Assembly (NCBI GenBank): GCA_948567375.1
Contig: OX419761.1
Span: forward strand, 8,098,243-8,162,242
Direction of reading: 5' to 3'
Source: Lunularia cruciata
Taxonomy: Eukaryota > Streptophyta > Marchantiopsida > Lunulariales > Lunulariaceae
Length of the DNA: 64,000 nucleotides
The notes under the pieces are model-generated. The model saw only the letters and a program-made list of their open reading frames with translations, was not told the DNA's origin and made no database searches. Below are positions 34,503 through 44,796 of this stretch, in pieces. Position 1 is the first letter of the stretch, and each line of letters begins with the position of its first letter. A program made the translations under genes and the position numbers.

Positions 34503-35255
34503 TATGAGAAGGGAGAGTGCTCAAACTCCAAGGGTCTTAATTTGGAGCTTTTGGCACAAGAGAAGAAGAGAGCTCATTTTGCAGAGGATGTTCACTCTTC
34601 TCAAGGATTTACTTCAAGCAAGGATACTCCTATGTCTACTAGGAGCACTCGCACCTCAACACGATCAACAACAAAGACTCCAAGGAAGAAGTTGGGGATG
34701 GAGGATTTCTTGATTTCAAAGCAACAATGGAACTACAATGTGTTGGAGGATGTTGGTAGTCACAAGGCTAACATCACAATGAGCCAATTGATTGCTTTGA
34801 ACCCTACCTTGAGAAAGGAGCTTAGAGGTGGTTTGAGTTCTACAAGGAGCAAGAAGAAGAAGAAGGCAAAAGTTCCAATATCAATGGGGGTGGTGGATGC
34901 CAAGCCAGCACCATGGGAGGCTTGTGAATATGCCTCCAAGATTGATGTGAGAGTGAATGGTCACAACATCAAGGATGCATTGGTTGATGGAGGATCAGCA
35001 ATGAATGCCATGTCAGAAAGGTTGATGAAGAAGTTGGGTATGATACCCTCAAGACCTTCAACATTTGTGGTGAGCATGGCAAACAAGCAACAAGTTCGAC
35101 CAGTAGGAGTGATGGATAAGGTGGTAGTTTCAGTTATGGGAGTTCAAAATCTCATAACTTTCCAAGTCTTGAAGGATTCAAGCTATGACTTACTTCTTGG
35201 GAGGCCATGGTTGAGAGCAGCACACACAACTGATGATGGCACAAAGGGTACTTGA
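34503..35255 (+). pseudogene. Protease region of element C
   Basis: In frame with gag. It has a basic linker, then the conserved MEDFLISKQQWNYNVLEDV block. The protease starts near 34940: DALVDGGSAMNAMSERLMKK with the active-site Asp at 34986-34988 (D-G-G-S rather than D-S-G), ending SYDLLLGRPWLRAAH. TGA at 35253-35255 closes it. The next domain continues in the -1 frame after an AAAGGGT heptamer at 35243-35249. Confidence 0.82.
35243..35249 (+). promoter_or_regulatory. Candidate -1 frameshift site at the protease/RT junction of C
   Basis: Zero-frame codons read ACA AAG GGT ACT TGA. The heptamer A-AAG-GGT fits the X-XXY-YYZ form, and the -1 frame is open downstream into LRIGPSNH and the RT. 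K has the same heptamer and stop. A Y of G is not a favoured slippery base, so an inherited one-base loss is an equal alternative. Confidence 0.35.
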
Positions 35256-35722
35256 GGATTGGGCCATCAAACCATAGAGTCATTGTTCCTGTGACTAACA
35301 CCACCAACACTTCACATTCAGATACACCATCTTCTGATTATTGGGAATCAGATTCTGAAGAAGGAGCTTCAGGTGTGGACACAAGCATGGAGGAGGAGAC
35401 TTCCACGGAGGAGGATAAATCTGAATCTGATTCAGATGTATATCCCTTGTGTGCTATGGATTTCGCGCCTAAGCCAGAGGTTTTGAAGGACCCAGACAAA
35501 TCACCATTGACACTTAAGGAGGTAGAGAGAAGGTTAGCTACCCTCAAGTATGGCCCAAATGTTACCAAGGAGGAGAAGGTGAGATTTGAGGAGATTTTCC
35601 GGAAGTTCATCCATGTGTTTGCTTTTAGTTACAAGGATTTGAAGGAAGTCACCTTGGAGGAGCACAAGATAGAGGTGGAGTCACATGCAAGACCAATCCG
35701 CCAAAAAACAACATCGCATTAG
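35252..35722 (+). pseudogene. Protease-RT linker of element C
   Basis: The frame reads LRIGPSNHRVIVPVTNTTNT, a Ser/Glu/Asp-rich stretch (about 35320-35440) and a pre-RT region (FAFSYKDLKEVTLEEHKIEV). One extra A in an A run near 35702, compared with K, shifts the frame into 35685-36581. Confidence 0.75.
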
Positions 35723-36581
35723 CCCACCAATATCTTTGGTTGTGAAGGAGGAGATTGATAAGCTCAAGGAGGCTGGATTTATCTTTGAGGTAGAGAATTC
35801 AGAATGGGTGTCTCCAATTGTCATTGTGAAGAAAAAGAATGGCAAGCTTCGAGTATGTGTGGATTACAAGAAGCTCAATGCTGTTACCAAGAAGGACTAC
35901 TACCCATTGCCATTCATTGTTGAGATCTTGGAGGAGGTTGCAAGTCATGAGAGGTACAGTTTTGGAGATGGTTATAGTGGATATAACCAAATCAAGATTG
36001 CACTAGAGCATCAACAACTCACCACATTCACCACACCTTGGGGAACTCACGCTTTCAAGGTCATGCCTTTTGGGCTTTGCAATGCTCCAGCCACATTCCA
36101 ACGGTTCATGAACAAGGTATTTGAACCTTTCATTGGGAAATTTGTGAGAGACTTCATTGATGACTTTTGTGTCTATGGAAGCAAGGAACAGCACTTTGAG
36201 CACCTAATCAAAGTCTTGCAACGCTTGGATGAGGCAAATGCATCACTCAACCCAAAGAAGTGCATTTTTGGATGTGAAGAAGGTCTACTTTTGGGGCACA
36301 TCATCTCCAAGGATGGAATAGCAATTGATCTTGAGAAAGTGAGGAAAATCTCAAACCTTCCATTCCCTTCAAGCTTGACAAAGTTACGCCAATTCTTGGG
36401 GATGGTTGGATACTATAGGAGGTTCATCTTCTCATTTTCCAACAAGGCTTATGCATTGACCATCTACATGAAGAAGGGTGTAGATTACATGGTGATTTTG
36501 GAGGACAAGGAGGCTCTCAAAGCTTTTGAGGAGCTCAAGCAATCCCTCGTTGTAGCTCCAATTCTTGCTAAACCTGATTAG
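35685..36581 (+). pseudogene. Reverse transcriptase of element C
   Basis: The 298-codon frame has EEIDKLKEAGFIFEVENSEW, SPIVIVKKKNGKLRVCVDYK, MPFGLCNAPATFQRFMNKVF, the catalytic FIDDFCVYG (36153 onward) and FLGMVGYYRRFIFSFSNKA. It is ended by TAG at 36579-36581, most simply a TGG-to-TAG change because the same frame continues as RNase H. Confidence 0.9.
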
Positions 36582-38309
36582 AGTAAGCCTTTCATCCTCT
36601 ACACTGATGCTTCTTATGTAGCTATAGGATGCACTCTTAGTCAATTAGACCAAGATGGGCATGATCATCCAATAGCTTATGCTAGTAGGTAGATGGTTTC
36701 ATCAGAGAAGAACTACTCTGTCACGGAGAGAGAAGGATTGGCAGTGATCTTTGGCCTCAAGAAGTTTAGACACTACTTGATTGGAGTGAAAGCCACCATT
36801 GTCACGGATCACAAGGCTTTGAAGTACATCTTCAACAAGCCTAATGGTGAAGGGAGACTAGCAAGGTGGATGATACTCTTGTCTGAGTATGACTACACCA
36901 TTGAGGATAGGCTAGGAAAGAAACATGCAAATGCTGATTTGTTATCTAGAGCCTATGATCATGATGGAGATGAGCCAGTGGATGATTCCTTCCCGGATGA
37001 GGAGCTCATGACAATCTTAGTCACTCAAGAGGTTCCAATGGAGTACAAGGAGATTGTGGATTTTGTGACAAGAGGTAACTTTGCAAAAGGGATGCATGCT
37101 AGGGAGAGGAAGGCCCTTGCAGCAAGATCTAGACCTTACACAATGGTGGAGGATATTCTTTTTCACCAAGGAGCAGGTGGTCTACTTCGAAGAGCAGTGG
37201 GTAAGGAAGAGTATATCCTACTCATAAAGGAGTTTCATGAAGGTTTAGTATGTGGAGGACACTTTGCAGGAAAGGTGACTGCTTTCAAGATTCTAGATGC
37301 AGGTTACCATTGGAGAGGGATTTTCAAGGATTGTCTTGATTATTGCAAAACTTGCCATGTTTGTCAAGCTTTTGCTAGAAAGTCTACATCCACTCCACCA
37401 CTTAGATCAATTCCATTGCTAGGACCTTTTGAGAAGTGGGGAATTGATTTTGTAGGTCCTCTCAATAGAACCCCAAGGAACAATCGGTACATTGTGGTAG
37501 TTACTGATTACCTTACCAAGTGGGTTGAGGCTAGATCATTGAGGGACAAGAATGAAGATGAAGTGGGTAGATTTCTTTATGAACGCATTATCACTAGGTT
37601 TGGATGCCCTTTGGAGTTGGTTTTTGATCGAGGAAGAGAGTTTACAGGAAGCATTACTATAGCCATGCTACGACATTTCTCTATCACACATAGAGTAACT
37701 ACATCCTATAAGCCAAATTCCAATGGCTTGGCAGAGAGAACCAATCAGACCTTGTGCATGATGTTGGCCAAAGATGAAGAAATGGAGGGGCCTAAACATC
37801 ATTGGGACAAGAGGATTCATGCAGTTTTATGGGAGTATAGGACAACCATGAAGACTTCCACCGGATATTCTCCATTTCAATTGGTATATGGTATTGAGTC
37901 TACCTTACCTATTCACTTTGATCTTCCTACCTTCCAAAGCATTCATAGGAGATTGAAGAAAGCACAAGGAGGTGATGCAGAGAAGTCAAGGAAGGATCAA
38001 CTCATGGAGTTGGAAGAGGCAAGAGCAGTTGCTACGGTTCGAGTGAAGCAAGCCCAAAGGAAACAAAAGGAGAGCTATGACAAGAGGTAAGGCAAGAAGA
38101 AGGTAGAGCCTTTCAAAGAAGGTGATTGGGTAATGTTGTTTGATTCCATTCGATTCAAGAGAGTGCAAAAGAAGTTTTTGTGTAGGTACTTTGGACCTTT
38201 CATAGTAGAGAAGGTGTGGGGCAATAACACCTATGGTCTCAAGGAGTTGGGAGGAAGACACTTTGATAGGATTAACCATGATAAGTTGAAGATGTACCAT
38301 AGAAGGTAG
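36582..38309 (+). pseudogene. RNase H and integrase of element C
   Basis: One frame with TAG at 36690 (CAG expected) and TAA at 38088 (CAA expected). Its long open part is 36693-38090, 465 codons. RNase H has FILYTDASYVAIGCTLSQ, SEKNYSVTEREGLAVIFGLK and HANADLLSRAY. Integrase has a His/Cys part (GGHFAGKVTAFKIL, CKTCHVCQ) and a core with Asp in WGIDFVGPL (37446), Asp in FDRGREF (37626) and Glu in NGLAERTN (37734), giving DX35E. The C-terminal module (YFGPFIVEKVW) ends at 38307-38309. No chromodomain is seen. Confidence 0.9.
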
Positions 38310-38345
38310 AGAGGCCTTCACTTTGAGGACAAAGTGAAAACTTAG

Positions 38346-38357
38346 TCCGGGGGTAAA
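38346..38357 (+). other. Polypurine tract of element C
   Basis: A short purine run (GGGGGTAAA, after TCC) directly before the 3' LTR at 38358. It is shorter than that of A and B. Confidence 0.55.
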
Positions 38358-38984
38358 TGTAATACCCATTTGTGCATGTGGTGATGGTTCTATATTAGTC
38401 ATGGTTAGCTAAAGTTAGTCATAGCTAAGATAGAGGGGACTTTACTTTAGAGGAAGTAGAAAAGATGAGCACCATTATTTTGGATTTTAGTGTGTTGGCT
38501 TAGTATTATTCCTAGGTGTTTGGCTTTGAGGAAAGAGTTGAGAACTCTTGGGCCCGCAAGCCTTTTTGTTTTGGATTCTTCTTTAGTCCAAGGATAGCCC
38601 ATGTGAAGGAATCCTTGACTTAGTGGTTGGGTCAAGATAAGACCACATGCATAGGGGAATATGCCCATGTGAATGGATATTTCTTTCTACTTTTTGACTT
38701 TACTTGACTTTTAGTCTAGTAACTTGAGTTACTACGATAATTAGTAACTTTGGTACGTAACTATTTCACAAGTATATAAACAAGGGGTGAGGAGGTACTC
38801 ATCATCCTTTCATTTGCAACTATCCCTCTCTCATTGAGTTCTCTAGTGAGCAATGTCTTGAGTCTTGGAGTGTTAGCCTTGGAGGAGTATGATGGAGTTG
38901 GGGTTCCTTGCCTTCTTAGTCCATGGTGCGCTACCATAATAGCCATCAGAGGTTCATCCTGAGTGAGAGATAGGCCGGCTCACA
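38358..38984 (+). repeat. 3' LTR of element C (627 bp)
   Basis: From TGTAATACCCATTTG to CCGGCTCACA. Compared with the 5' LTR it lacks about 65 bases after GCATGTGG. TATATAAA lies at 38773-38780. Confidence 0.9.
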
Positions 38985-38988
38985 GTCC
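38985..38988. repeat. Probable target-site duplication of element C (right, GTCC)
   Basis: Pairs imperfectly with GTCT at 31224-31227. The B LTR text continues as CAGAGGTGAAG. Confidence 0.5.
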
Positions 38989-40049
38989 AGAGGTGAAGAC
39001 TGTGTTGCAGGTATAAGCAAGACTGGAAGAAGAAAACTCAGAGTTGAAGAAGAGTATAACCCAAGGTGAGGAAGAAAGAGAAGTACTGCGAGCAGAGGCA
39101 ATAGTGAGAAGTCAGGTAATTGAAAACCTGAAGAGAGAAGTGCATTATTGAGAGGATCTTGTGAAGAAGAGTGACATAGCAAGGGAGAGACAAGTAGCTG
39201 AGTACGAGATCTTGAAGCAGCAGTTTGTTGATTCAAGAGTAGAGGTTATCCATGCTATGGCAAGAGTAGCTGCAAAGGATCAGGAGCTTGATAGGGTGAT
39301 GGAGAGTGTCAAGGAGAAGAAGCAACTCTGGCAACGAGAGTTGGCAACAAGAGTTGGCAACACGATATAGAGAAGAAGAAAGATTACGAGAGTTACTTTG
39401 TAATCAAGAGGAGAGAGTTGTACAGAAGGAGAAGGAGAAGGAGTTGGTGAAAGCCGATTTTGAGGCGGAGTTGGCAATGTACAGGGAGGACTGGCTTGCA
39501 GATCGAGAACGTGAAAGGAAGATGAGATTGGAGCCATTGAAGGAGATTGTCCTTAGGATGAACGCAATGTTAAGTACAGAGGCCAGCATTTGGATTGAAG
39601 AGACGAGGCTGCACGAGTTGAAGTTGTTGGTGCAGGAGAGGAAGAGAAGATAGGTGAAGGACACGGATTTGAATGCCTTGTTAATTAGTCTCAAAACTCG
39701 TGTAGACAAGAAGATCTTAAAGGTAGAAGATAACATTTTGATTAGATTAAACTTTGTGAAAATAGAGATAGAAAAACTTCGGAAAGATATTAGAGCAAAA
39801 CCCAAAGTAGATAACATATGAGTGCAAATGTCTTCGGAGTTACCGGTAGAGACATTAGAGAAGAGTGGATCGGAAGATAAAGAGTTAGATAGATTACCCA
39901 CTAGTGCAATTTCAGATCAGGAAAGAGAATTGTTGGATCTGGTAGAAGAAGTAGAAGATATGAAACCCAAGGATAGAGTAGTAGGCAGTAAATTTACTTT
40001 GAGTTTGGGTTTGAAAGCAGATGACAAAGTAGACATCGGATTGGATTAG
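38989..40049 (+). pseudogene. LTR-resident ORF, B 3' LTR copy, C-terminal part
   Basis: Coiled-coil and C-terminal portion. Recognisable blocks are ARERQVAEYEILKQQF, LADRERERKMRLEPLKEIV, LHELKLLVQER, RLPTSAISDQERELLDLVEE and the terminal VDIGLD. Several stops (about 39016, 39149, 39368, 39651, 39820) and a small direct duplication near 39338-39362 (CAACGAGAGTTGG units) break it. Confidence 0.68.
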
Positions 40050-40174
40050 TAACATTTTTGAGATTTAAAGAGGCAGATATGAAGGGATGCATTGTCATTT
40101 CAGATTTGCAAGTTAGAGAGTTGTTGTAGAACGGTATAGTTGTAAGAACTATCAATTGATTCACTACTTAAGAG

Positions 40175-40182
40175 TGGCATTC
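40175..40182 (+). promoter_or_regulatory. Weak TATA-like box downstream of the LTR ORF (B 3' LTR)
   Basis: TACTTAAG, as at 22415. Confidence 0.35.
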
Positions 40183-40841
40183 CTAGTATCATGTTGTTCA
40201 GTGCTCATAATTTCTGAGAATAGATAAAGCAAAGTGTTGTGAAGTAGTGCTTGTCGCTTGAGCTTGATTCCGAGTATCAACTTTGTACTTGTGTTTGTGA
40301 GTGTTTGGAGAAATTCAAAGTGCAAGTCAGTGTGCTTGTTGAATGTTGGATTCCACAGCCTTGATCTTCATTCTGTGTGTTTGATCCTAAGTGAAGTGCA
40401 ATCAAAGCAATGCCTTGACAGGTCTGAGAGGAATTGTAGTGTTGGTAGTATTCTGCATTTGTGAGTGTAGTGCAAAGTTGATGTGAAGCAATTTCAATAG
40501 AGGAAGTTGTGCCTTTAGTGGAGGGGTGGAACACAATTCTAAGGCAAAGTCGTTTTGCAGTGAAGTGCCGTTTTTAGGAGAGCCTGAATCATCACAATCA
40601 AGATTGTTTGGAAAGAATTGAAAGAGTTGTGATTAAGGAGTGTGAAATCGTGACAAGATTGTGAATCAATGCTTGTTTCTCTCTTCTGGGTGTGGTTTCT
40701 ACCTGAGAGACTAAAGAAGAACTCAAGAAGAACTGAAATTGTTACCTTGCTTTGTATTTAGAAATTTCTGACTCATATCTCTACAGGAACAAACTTTACT
40801 TACCCAATTACCGCAAAATTGATATTTGCCGGGTTGTCACA

Positions 40842-40846
40842 CAAAG
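40842..40846. repeat. Target-site duplication of element B (right copy, CAAAG)
   Basis: Pairs with CATAG at 5584-5588, one mismatch. Confidence 0.65.
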
Positions 40847-41983
40847 GAGTGGAGTATCTATCAAAGGTAGTATGTTCATTGGTAGTGTTTTTTGCAGCAA
40901 AAGAAAGTAGAGATGGTAAGTGCCAATCTTGATGTGCATGATGAGTTGGCAATAGTGAAGACCTGCGGAAAGTGCGGAAACCTCATTGCTGAAACCTCAT
41001 TGTTGTGAAGTAAGTTAACGAGGATGGAGATGGAAGCCAAAGAACTTTGGGTTGAGGAGATTCTTTGGAGTAAGCACTTTGAAGTGATGAGGGAGGATTT
41101 AGTCAAGTGTTGCAAGGAGGCAAAGGAGATGATGGCCTTGGTTGCGGTGTTGAAGGGAGAAATTGTAGATGCCCAAGTAGAGTTAATACACTCAAAGGCA
41201 AGTACAATAGTGATGGAGCAAGAATTGAAAAGTCTCAAGAAGAAGGCTGCTAAGAAAGATCAAGCCTGGCAACAAGAGTTAGCAGAGCACGATAGAGAAG
41301 AAGATTGATTGCAAGGATTGGTGCAGGTAGTAGAGGAGCAAATCTTTGTGAATTGGAGGGAGAAGGAGGCATTGAAGGCTGAATTTGAAGATGAGCTCTA
41401 GATGTATCGGAATGAATTGGAGGAAGAAAGGAAGAAGGAGAAGCTCAAGATTGTAAGAGAAGCCAATGAGGTAGTTGGTGTAGTAAATGAAATGAAGGCA
41501 ATGCTAAGCATAGAAGTTGAAGGTAAACTTGAGGAAGCAAGATTGCATGAGCTGAAATTATTGGTGCAAGAGACATGCAAGCAAAAGGCACAAGACACAG
41601 ATTTGAACAATTTGTTAATTCATCTACGAGAACGTGTAGATAGGAAGATGTTAGAGGTAGGAGATAGTGTGTGTCTCAGACTAGATCTTGTTAAGACAGC
41701 GATAGACAAAAATTTTAGTGAGGTGCAAGAAGTAAGAAGACCCAAAGTTGTAGAAATAAGAGTACATGTGTCTTCGGAGTTGTCCTTTGAGACATTAGAG
41801 AGGAGTGGGTTGCAAGATAAGGAAGTAGATAGGTTCCCTACTAGTGTAATTGTAGTTCAGTGTGAAGAAGTAGTAGAAATAGTGAAGGACTTAGTAGAAC
41901 TATATATACCCAAAGAAGGAGAGGAAATAGGAAGATCATTGGGTTTGGAAGCCAAAGTCAAGGTTGACATTGGATCGGAGTAG
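40847..41983 (+). pseudogene. LTR-resident ORF, copy E, C-terminal half
   Basis: This is the most diverged copy, yet it still has long open frames: 41024-41308 (coiled coil, EMEAKELWVEEILWSKHFEV) and 41402-41983 (193 codons). The second keeps EARLHELKLLVQETCKQKAQ, DTDLNNLLIHLRERVDRKML and ELSFETLERSG, and ends VDIGSE at the same point as other copies. Stops lie between the pieces. Conservation of the protein pattern over this nucleotide distance argues that the ORF was once under selection. Confidence 0.65.
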
Positions 41984-42781
41984 TAACAGTTTTGAGATAT
42001 GAAGAGGTGCATTGTCATTTCAGATTTGTAGGTTAGAAGAGTTGTTGTGAAATGTTATAGTTGTTAGTAACTATCAATTGCTTTAGTATTTAAGGGGAGC
42101 ATTCATAGTATGATGTTGTTTAGTATTTGCAATTTTTGAAGATCAATAAAGTGAAATGTTGATTTCAGTGCTTGTCGCTTGAGCTTAATTCCGGGTATTA
42201 ACATTGTGTTTGTGTTTGTGTTTGTGTTTGTGAGTTTGTGGAGAATTTCAAAGTGCAAATCATTGTGTTTGTTGGATGTTGAATTTTGTAGCCTTGATCT
42301 TCATTTTGTGTGTGTTTGATCTTGAGTTAAGTGCAATCGGAGCAATGCCTTGACAGATCTGAGAGGAATTGTAGTGTTGGTAGTATTTTGCAATTGTGAG
42401 TGCAACGCAAAGTTGATATGAAGCAATTTTGATTGAGGAAGTTATGCCTTCAATGGAGGAGTGGAACACAATTCTGAGGTGAAGTCATTTTGTAGTGAAG
42501 TGCCATCTTCGGGAGGATCTGAATCATCACAATCAAGATTTGTTTGGACAGAATTTGCTATGTTGTGATTATGGGTGTGTGAATTCATGACAAGTTGTCA
42601 AGATTGTGATCTTTTTACTCTCTTATAGGTGTATTTGCTACCTGAGAGATTAAAGACAAAATCAAGAAGAACTACATTATGACATTTGACTTTGTATTTG
42701 ACCAATTCTGAATCATATCTCCACAAGAACAAACTTTACTTACCTCATTACCGCAAAAGTGATATTTGTTGGGTTGTCACA
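40847..42781 (+). mobile_element. Solo LTR E, right part
   Basis: It continues LTR E from 5588 and ends GGGTTGTCACA at 42781, followed by the ACTCT duplication. It holds the C-terminal half of the LTR ORF and a diverged version of the A/B non-coding tail. That tail includes a short GTTTGTGTTTGTGTTTGTG microsatellite near 42209-42240. Confidence 0.82.
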
Positions 42782-42786
42782 ACTCT
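42782..42786. repeat. Target-site duplication of solo LTR E (right copy, ACTCT)
   Basis: Exact repeat of 3087-3091. Confidence 0.85.
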
Positions 42787-44110
42787 CACTTGATTGCCTT
42801 CTAAGATTCTATTTACAACAATTAATTGTCCATTTATCTTCCTCCACCTTTGCACAATTGTCCTCTTCTTTCCCTTGCTTTTACTCTTCTCTATTGAGCC
42901 AGTATGGCCAAGAGGTACATTTATTGGTGATCTTTGTTTTCCGATGTGATTTCAACATCCTCCTCTAGAATTTGTCTCTCTATGTTGTTCAAAGGGTACC
43001 TATATGGAGATTGAGAACCTTTAGGAAGATGAGCACAACAATTGATGGCTATGTGGCCAACTTGGCCACAATTATAACAACATCATTGTTTTAGAAACCC
43101 TAAACCCTTCCTCTCATGGGATTCTATCTCTCCTTTCTTTGACTCGTCCCTATTCTTGTAAGAGTGGTCATGCTCCTTGGTCTCAAAACCAAACTTTGCA
43201 CAATTCCATAAAAAATGGTCCACCAAGGTGTGGTGTTTCAGCTCAATAATGTGGGGTCAAGACTACTCCTTCACTTACTCCAAGCATCCTTGCTATTCAC
43301 TAAGTGAAAGCAATGGGTTCAAAAACAATGCAAGGATTTTGTACCATTACCTCTTGGTCAATTTTCTCTTTTAATCTGTATTTGAAATTATCACCCTATT
43401 ACCATATTTGAAGAGCTTTTTTTGGACTCATATTAGTTATCACGACTTGTAGATTGAGAAATGCCTCCACATATTCTTGTATGTTATTCTTCTACTTGAA
43501 CCCCATAGGCTTGTTTGTGCTATTTGCACAAAATCCATGGATTGGAAATTCTTAAGCAGCCCTTCTTGCATTGTTGTCCAAGTGATCTCTCTTCCTTTTG
43601 CTAACATTGATTGCTCCAAATTACCATACCATGTGAGGGCTTTATCAATCAAGTACCCACATGCAAACATTCTTGCAGAATGGGTGGTGATCTCAATTGT
43701 GAATAATCAAAAGTATCAATTCATTTTTGAAATCTAGTTTTGACTACTCCCATGGAACATTGTCCCTTGCAAGCCTTGATGTTGCACATTTTCCTCATCT
43801 ATGGTAATAATATGGCTTCATTGTTGACCGGGATTGGTGTCATTGACATGAGTGACTCTTTGGTGCTTTGGCTGCTAGTACTAGGTTTTGGGATGTTTCC
43901 CTTCTTGCATTGCTTGATCATTCCTAAAGGTATATACTTGACTTTGAAAATCCTCCATGGTCATCTTGATCTCCCAAAACTAGTTCAACATCTGTTCTAT
44001 TCCTTACATCAAATTATACAATTGGAGATCCATGATTCTTTCACACGGCAAATACTCAATTGCTACCTCATACTTCAATAGGGAGTTAATATGATCACTC
44101 AAGAGGGAGC
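42787..44110 (-). pseudogene. Gag of element F (remnant)
   Basis: Minus strand. The zinc knuckle CYNCGQVGHIAINC is at 43079-43038. The Gag core is best seen in 43670-43440 (IDKALTWYGNLEQSMLAKG, then ITWTTMQEGLLKNFQ). The 3' side joins the protease remnant that resumes at 3091, beyond solo LTR E. Stops are frequent. Together with the initiator-Met-type primer site at 44790 this suggests a chromovirus-like Gypsy element. That is inference, since integrase and any chromodomain are outside or lost. Confidence 0.65.
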
Positions 44111-44269
44111 ATAAACTATTGGGGCTACTATTATAACCTACTTCAATAGGAAATCAAATTATACAATTGGAGATCCATGATTCTTTCACACGGCAAATAC
44201 TCAATTGCTACCTCATACTTCAATAGGGAGTTAATATGATCACTCAAGAGGGAGCACAAACTATTAGGG
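44008..44269. repeat. 145-bp-period tandem duplication inside element F
   Basis: The segment starting ATCAAATTATACAATTGG at 44008 recurs at 44153 and stays nearly identical for about 117 bases (to about 44124 and 44269). It is a local duplication, not a TSD. Confidence 0.85.
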
Positions 44270-44778
44270 TTTCCATCAAAACCTCAAAGGCAATTACTTG
44301 TTGATAATATTCCTCACTGAAATTATGGATTACAAATTCCCTAAACATCACTTTTGGTTTAACCACATAATGGATTTCTACTTGAGTGTAGAGAGGAAGA
44401 GGATTTGTTACAATCAGATCCATTGGATCATAAAAGAATATAGATTTTCATATCCCACTCTCTATTGTATATCACCCTAGGTAGAAGCAACAAGTTTGGT
44501 GAATTCATCACTATGTCCATGAACTTTGCTCCAAAAATGATAAATGAGATATACTCTCACTTGCTCATGTTGGATAGACATAATCTTGATATGGAATGAA
44601 TTAAAGAATGGAAAGCAAGATGCAAGAAATTGTACTCCAAGAGCCTCTATCTATCCTCTCTTTCTAAAACACACATAATCTATTGATTGCACTATGTTTT
44701 CTCCTCTCAAAATTACTTAGTCTCAATAGCCCGTGTTCCTCCAAGAGAGGTGACCCATTCTTTTAGATCAAAACATAT
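44270..44778 (-). other. Gag start and leader region of element F, degenerate
   Basis: This lies between the readable Gag core and the primer-binding site. Stops occur in all frames and I recognise no further domain. Confidence 0.45.
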
Positions 44779-44790
44779 GCTTTGATACCA
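44779..44790 (-). other. Primer-binding site of element F (initiator tRNA-Met type)
   Basis: The minus strand reads TGGTATCAAAGC, one base from the usual TGGTATCAGAGC, a few bases inside the LTR edge at 44797. Confidence 0.7.
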
Positions 44791-44796
44791 TTATAA

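Larger units (their letters stand above)
31228..38984 (+). mobile_element. Element C: full-length Ty3/Gypsy retrotransposon, 7.8 kb
   Basis: LTRs of 692 and 627 bases, TG...CA ends, primer-binding site, a leader of about 1.55 kb, gag, pol in protease-RT-RNase H-integrase order, polypurine tract. It belongs to a family different from A/B, with D and K as minus-strand relatives. It sits in the LTR-resident ORF of the B 3' LTR. Gag is open; pol has four or more lesions. Confidence 0.92.
5589..40841 (+). mobile_element. Element B: full-length Ty3/Gypsy element carrying nested A and C
   Basis: The element starts TGTGGTGCCC at 5589 and ends GGTTGTCACA at 40841. Its 5' LTR is 5589-6550 plus 20268-23091 (about 3.79 kb without A). 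The internal part is 23092-29291, with primer-binding site, gag-pol and polypurine tract. The 3' LTR is 29292-31227 plus 38989-40841 (about 3.79 kb without C). Near-equal LTR lengths after removing the nested elements support the reconstruction. It lies in the LTR-resident ORF of solo LTR E. Gag-pol is heavily broken, more so than in A. Confidence 0.88.
38989..40841 (+). repeat. 3' LTR of element B, second part
   Basis: It continues from 31227 and ends GGGTTGTCACA at 40841. The non-coding tail 40050-40841 contains the weak box TACTTAAG at 40175-40182. Confidence 0.88.
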
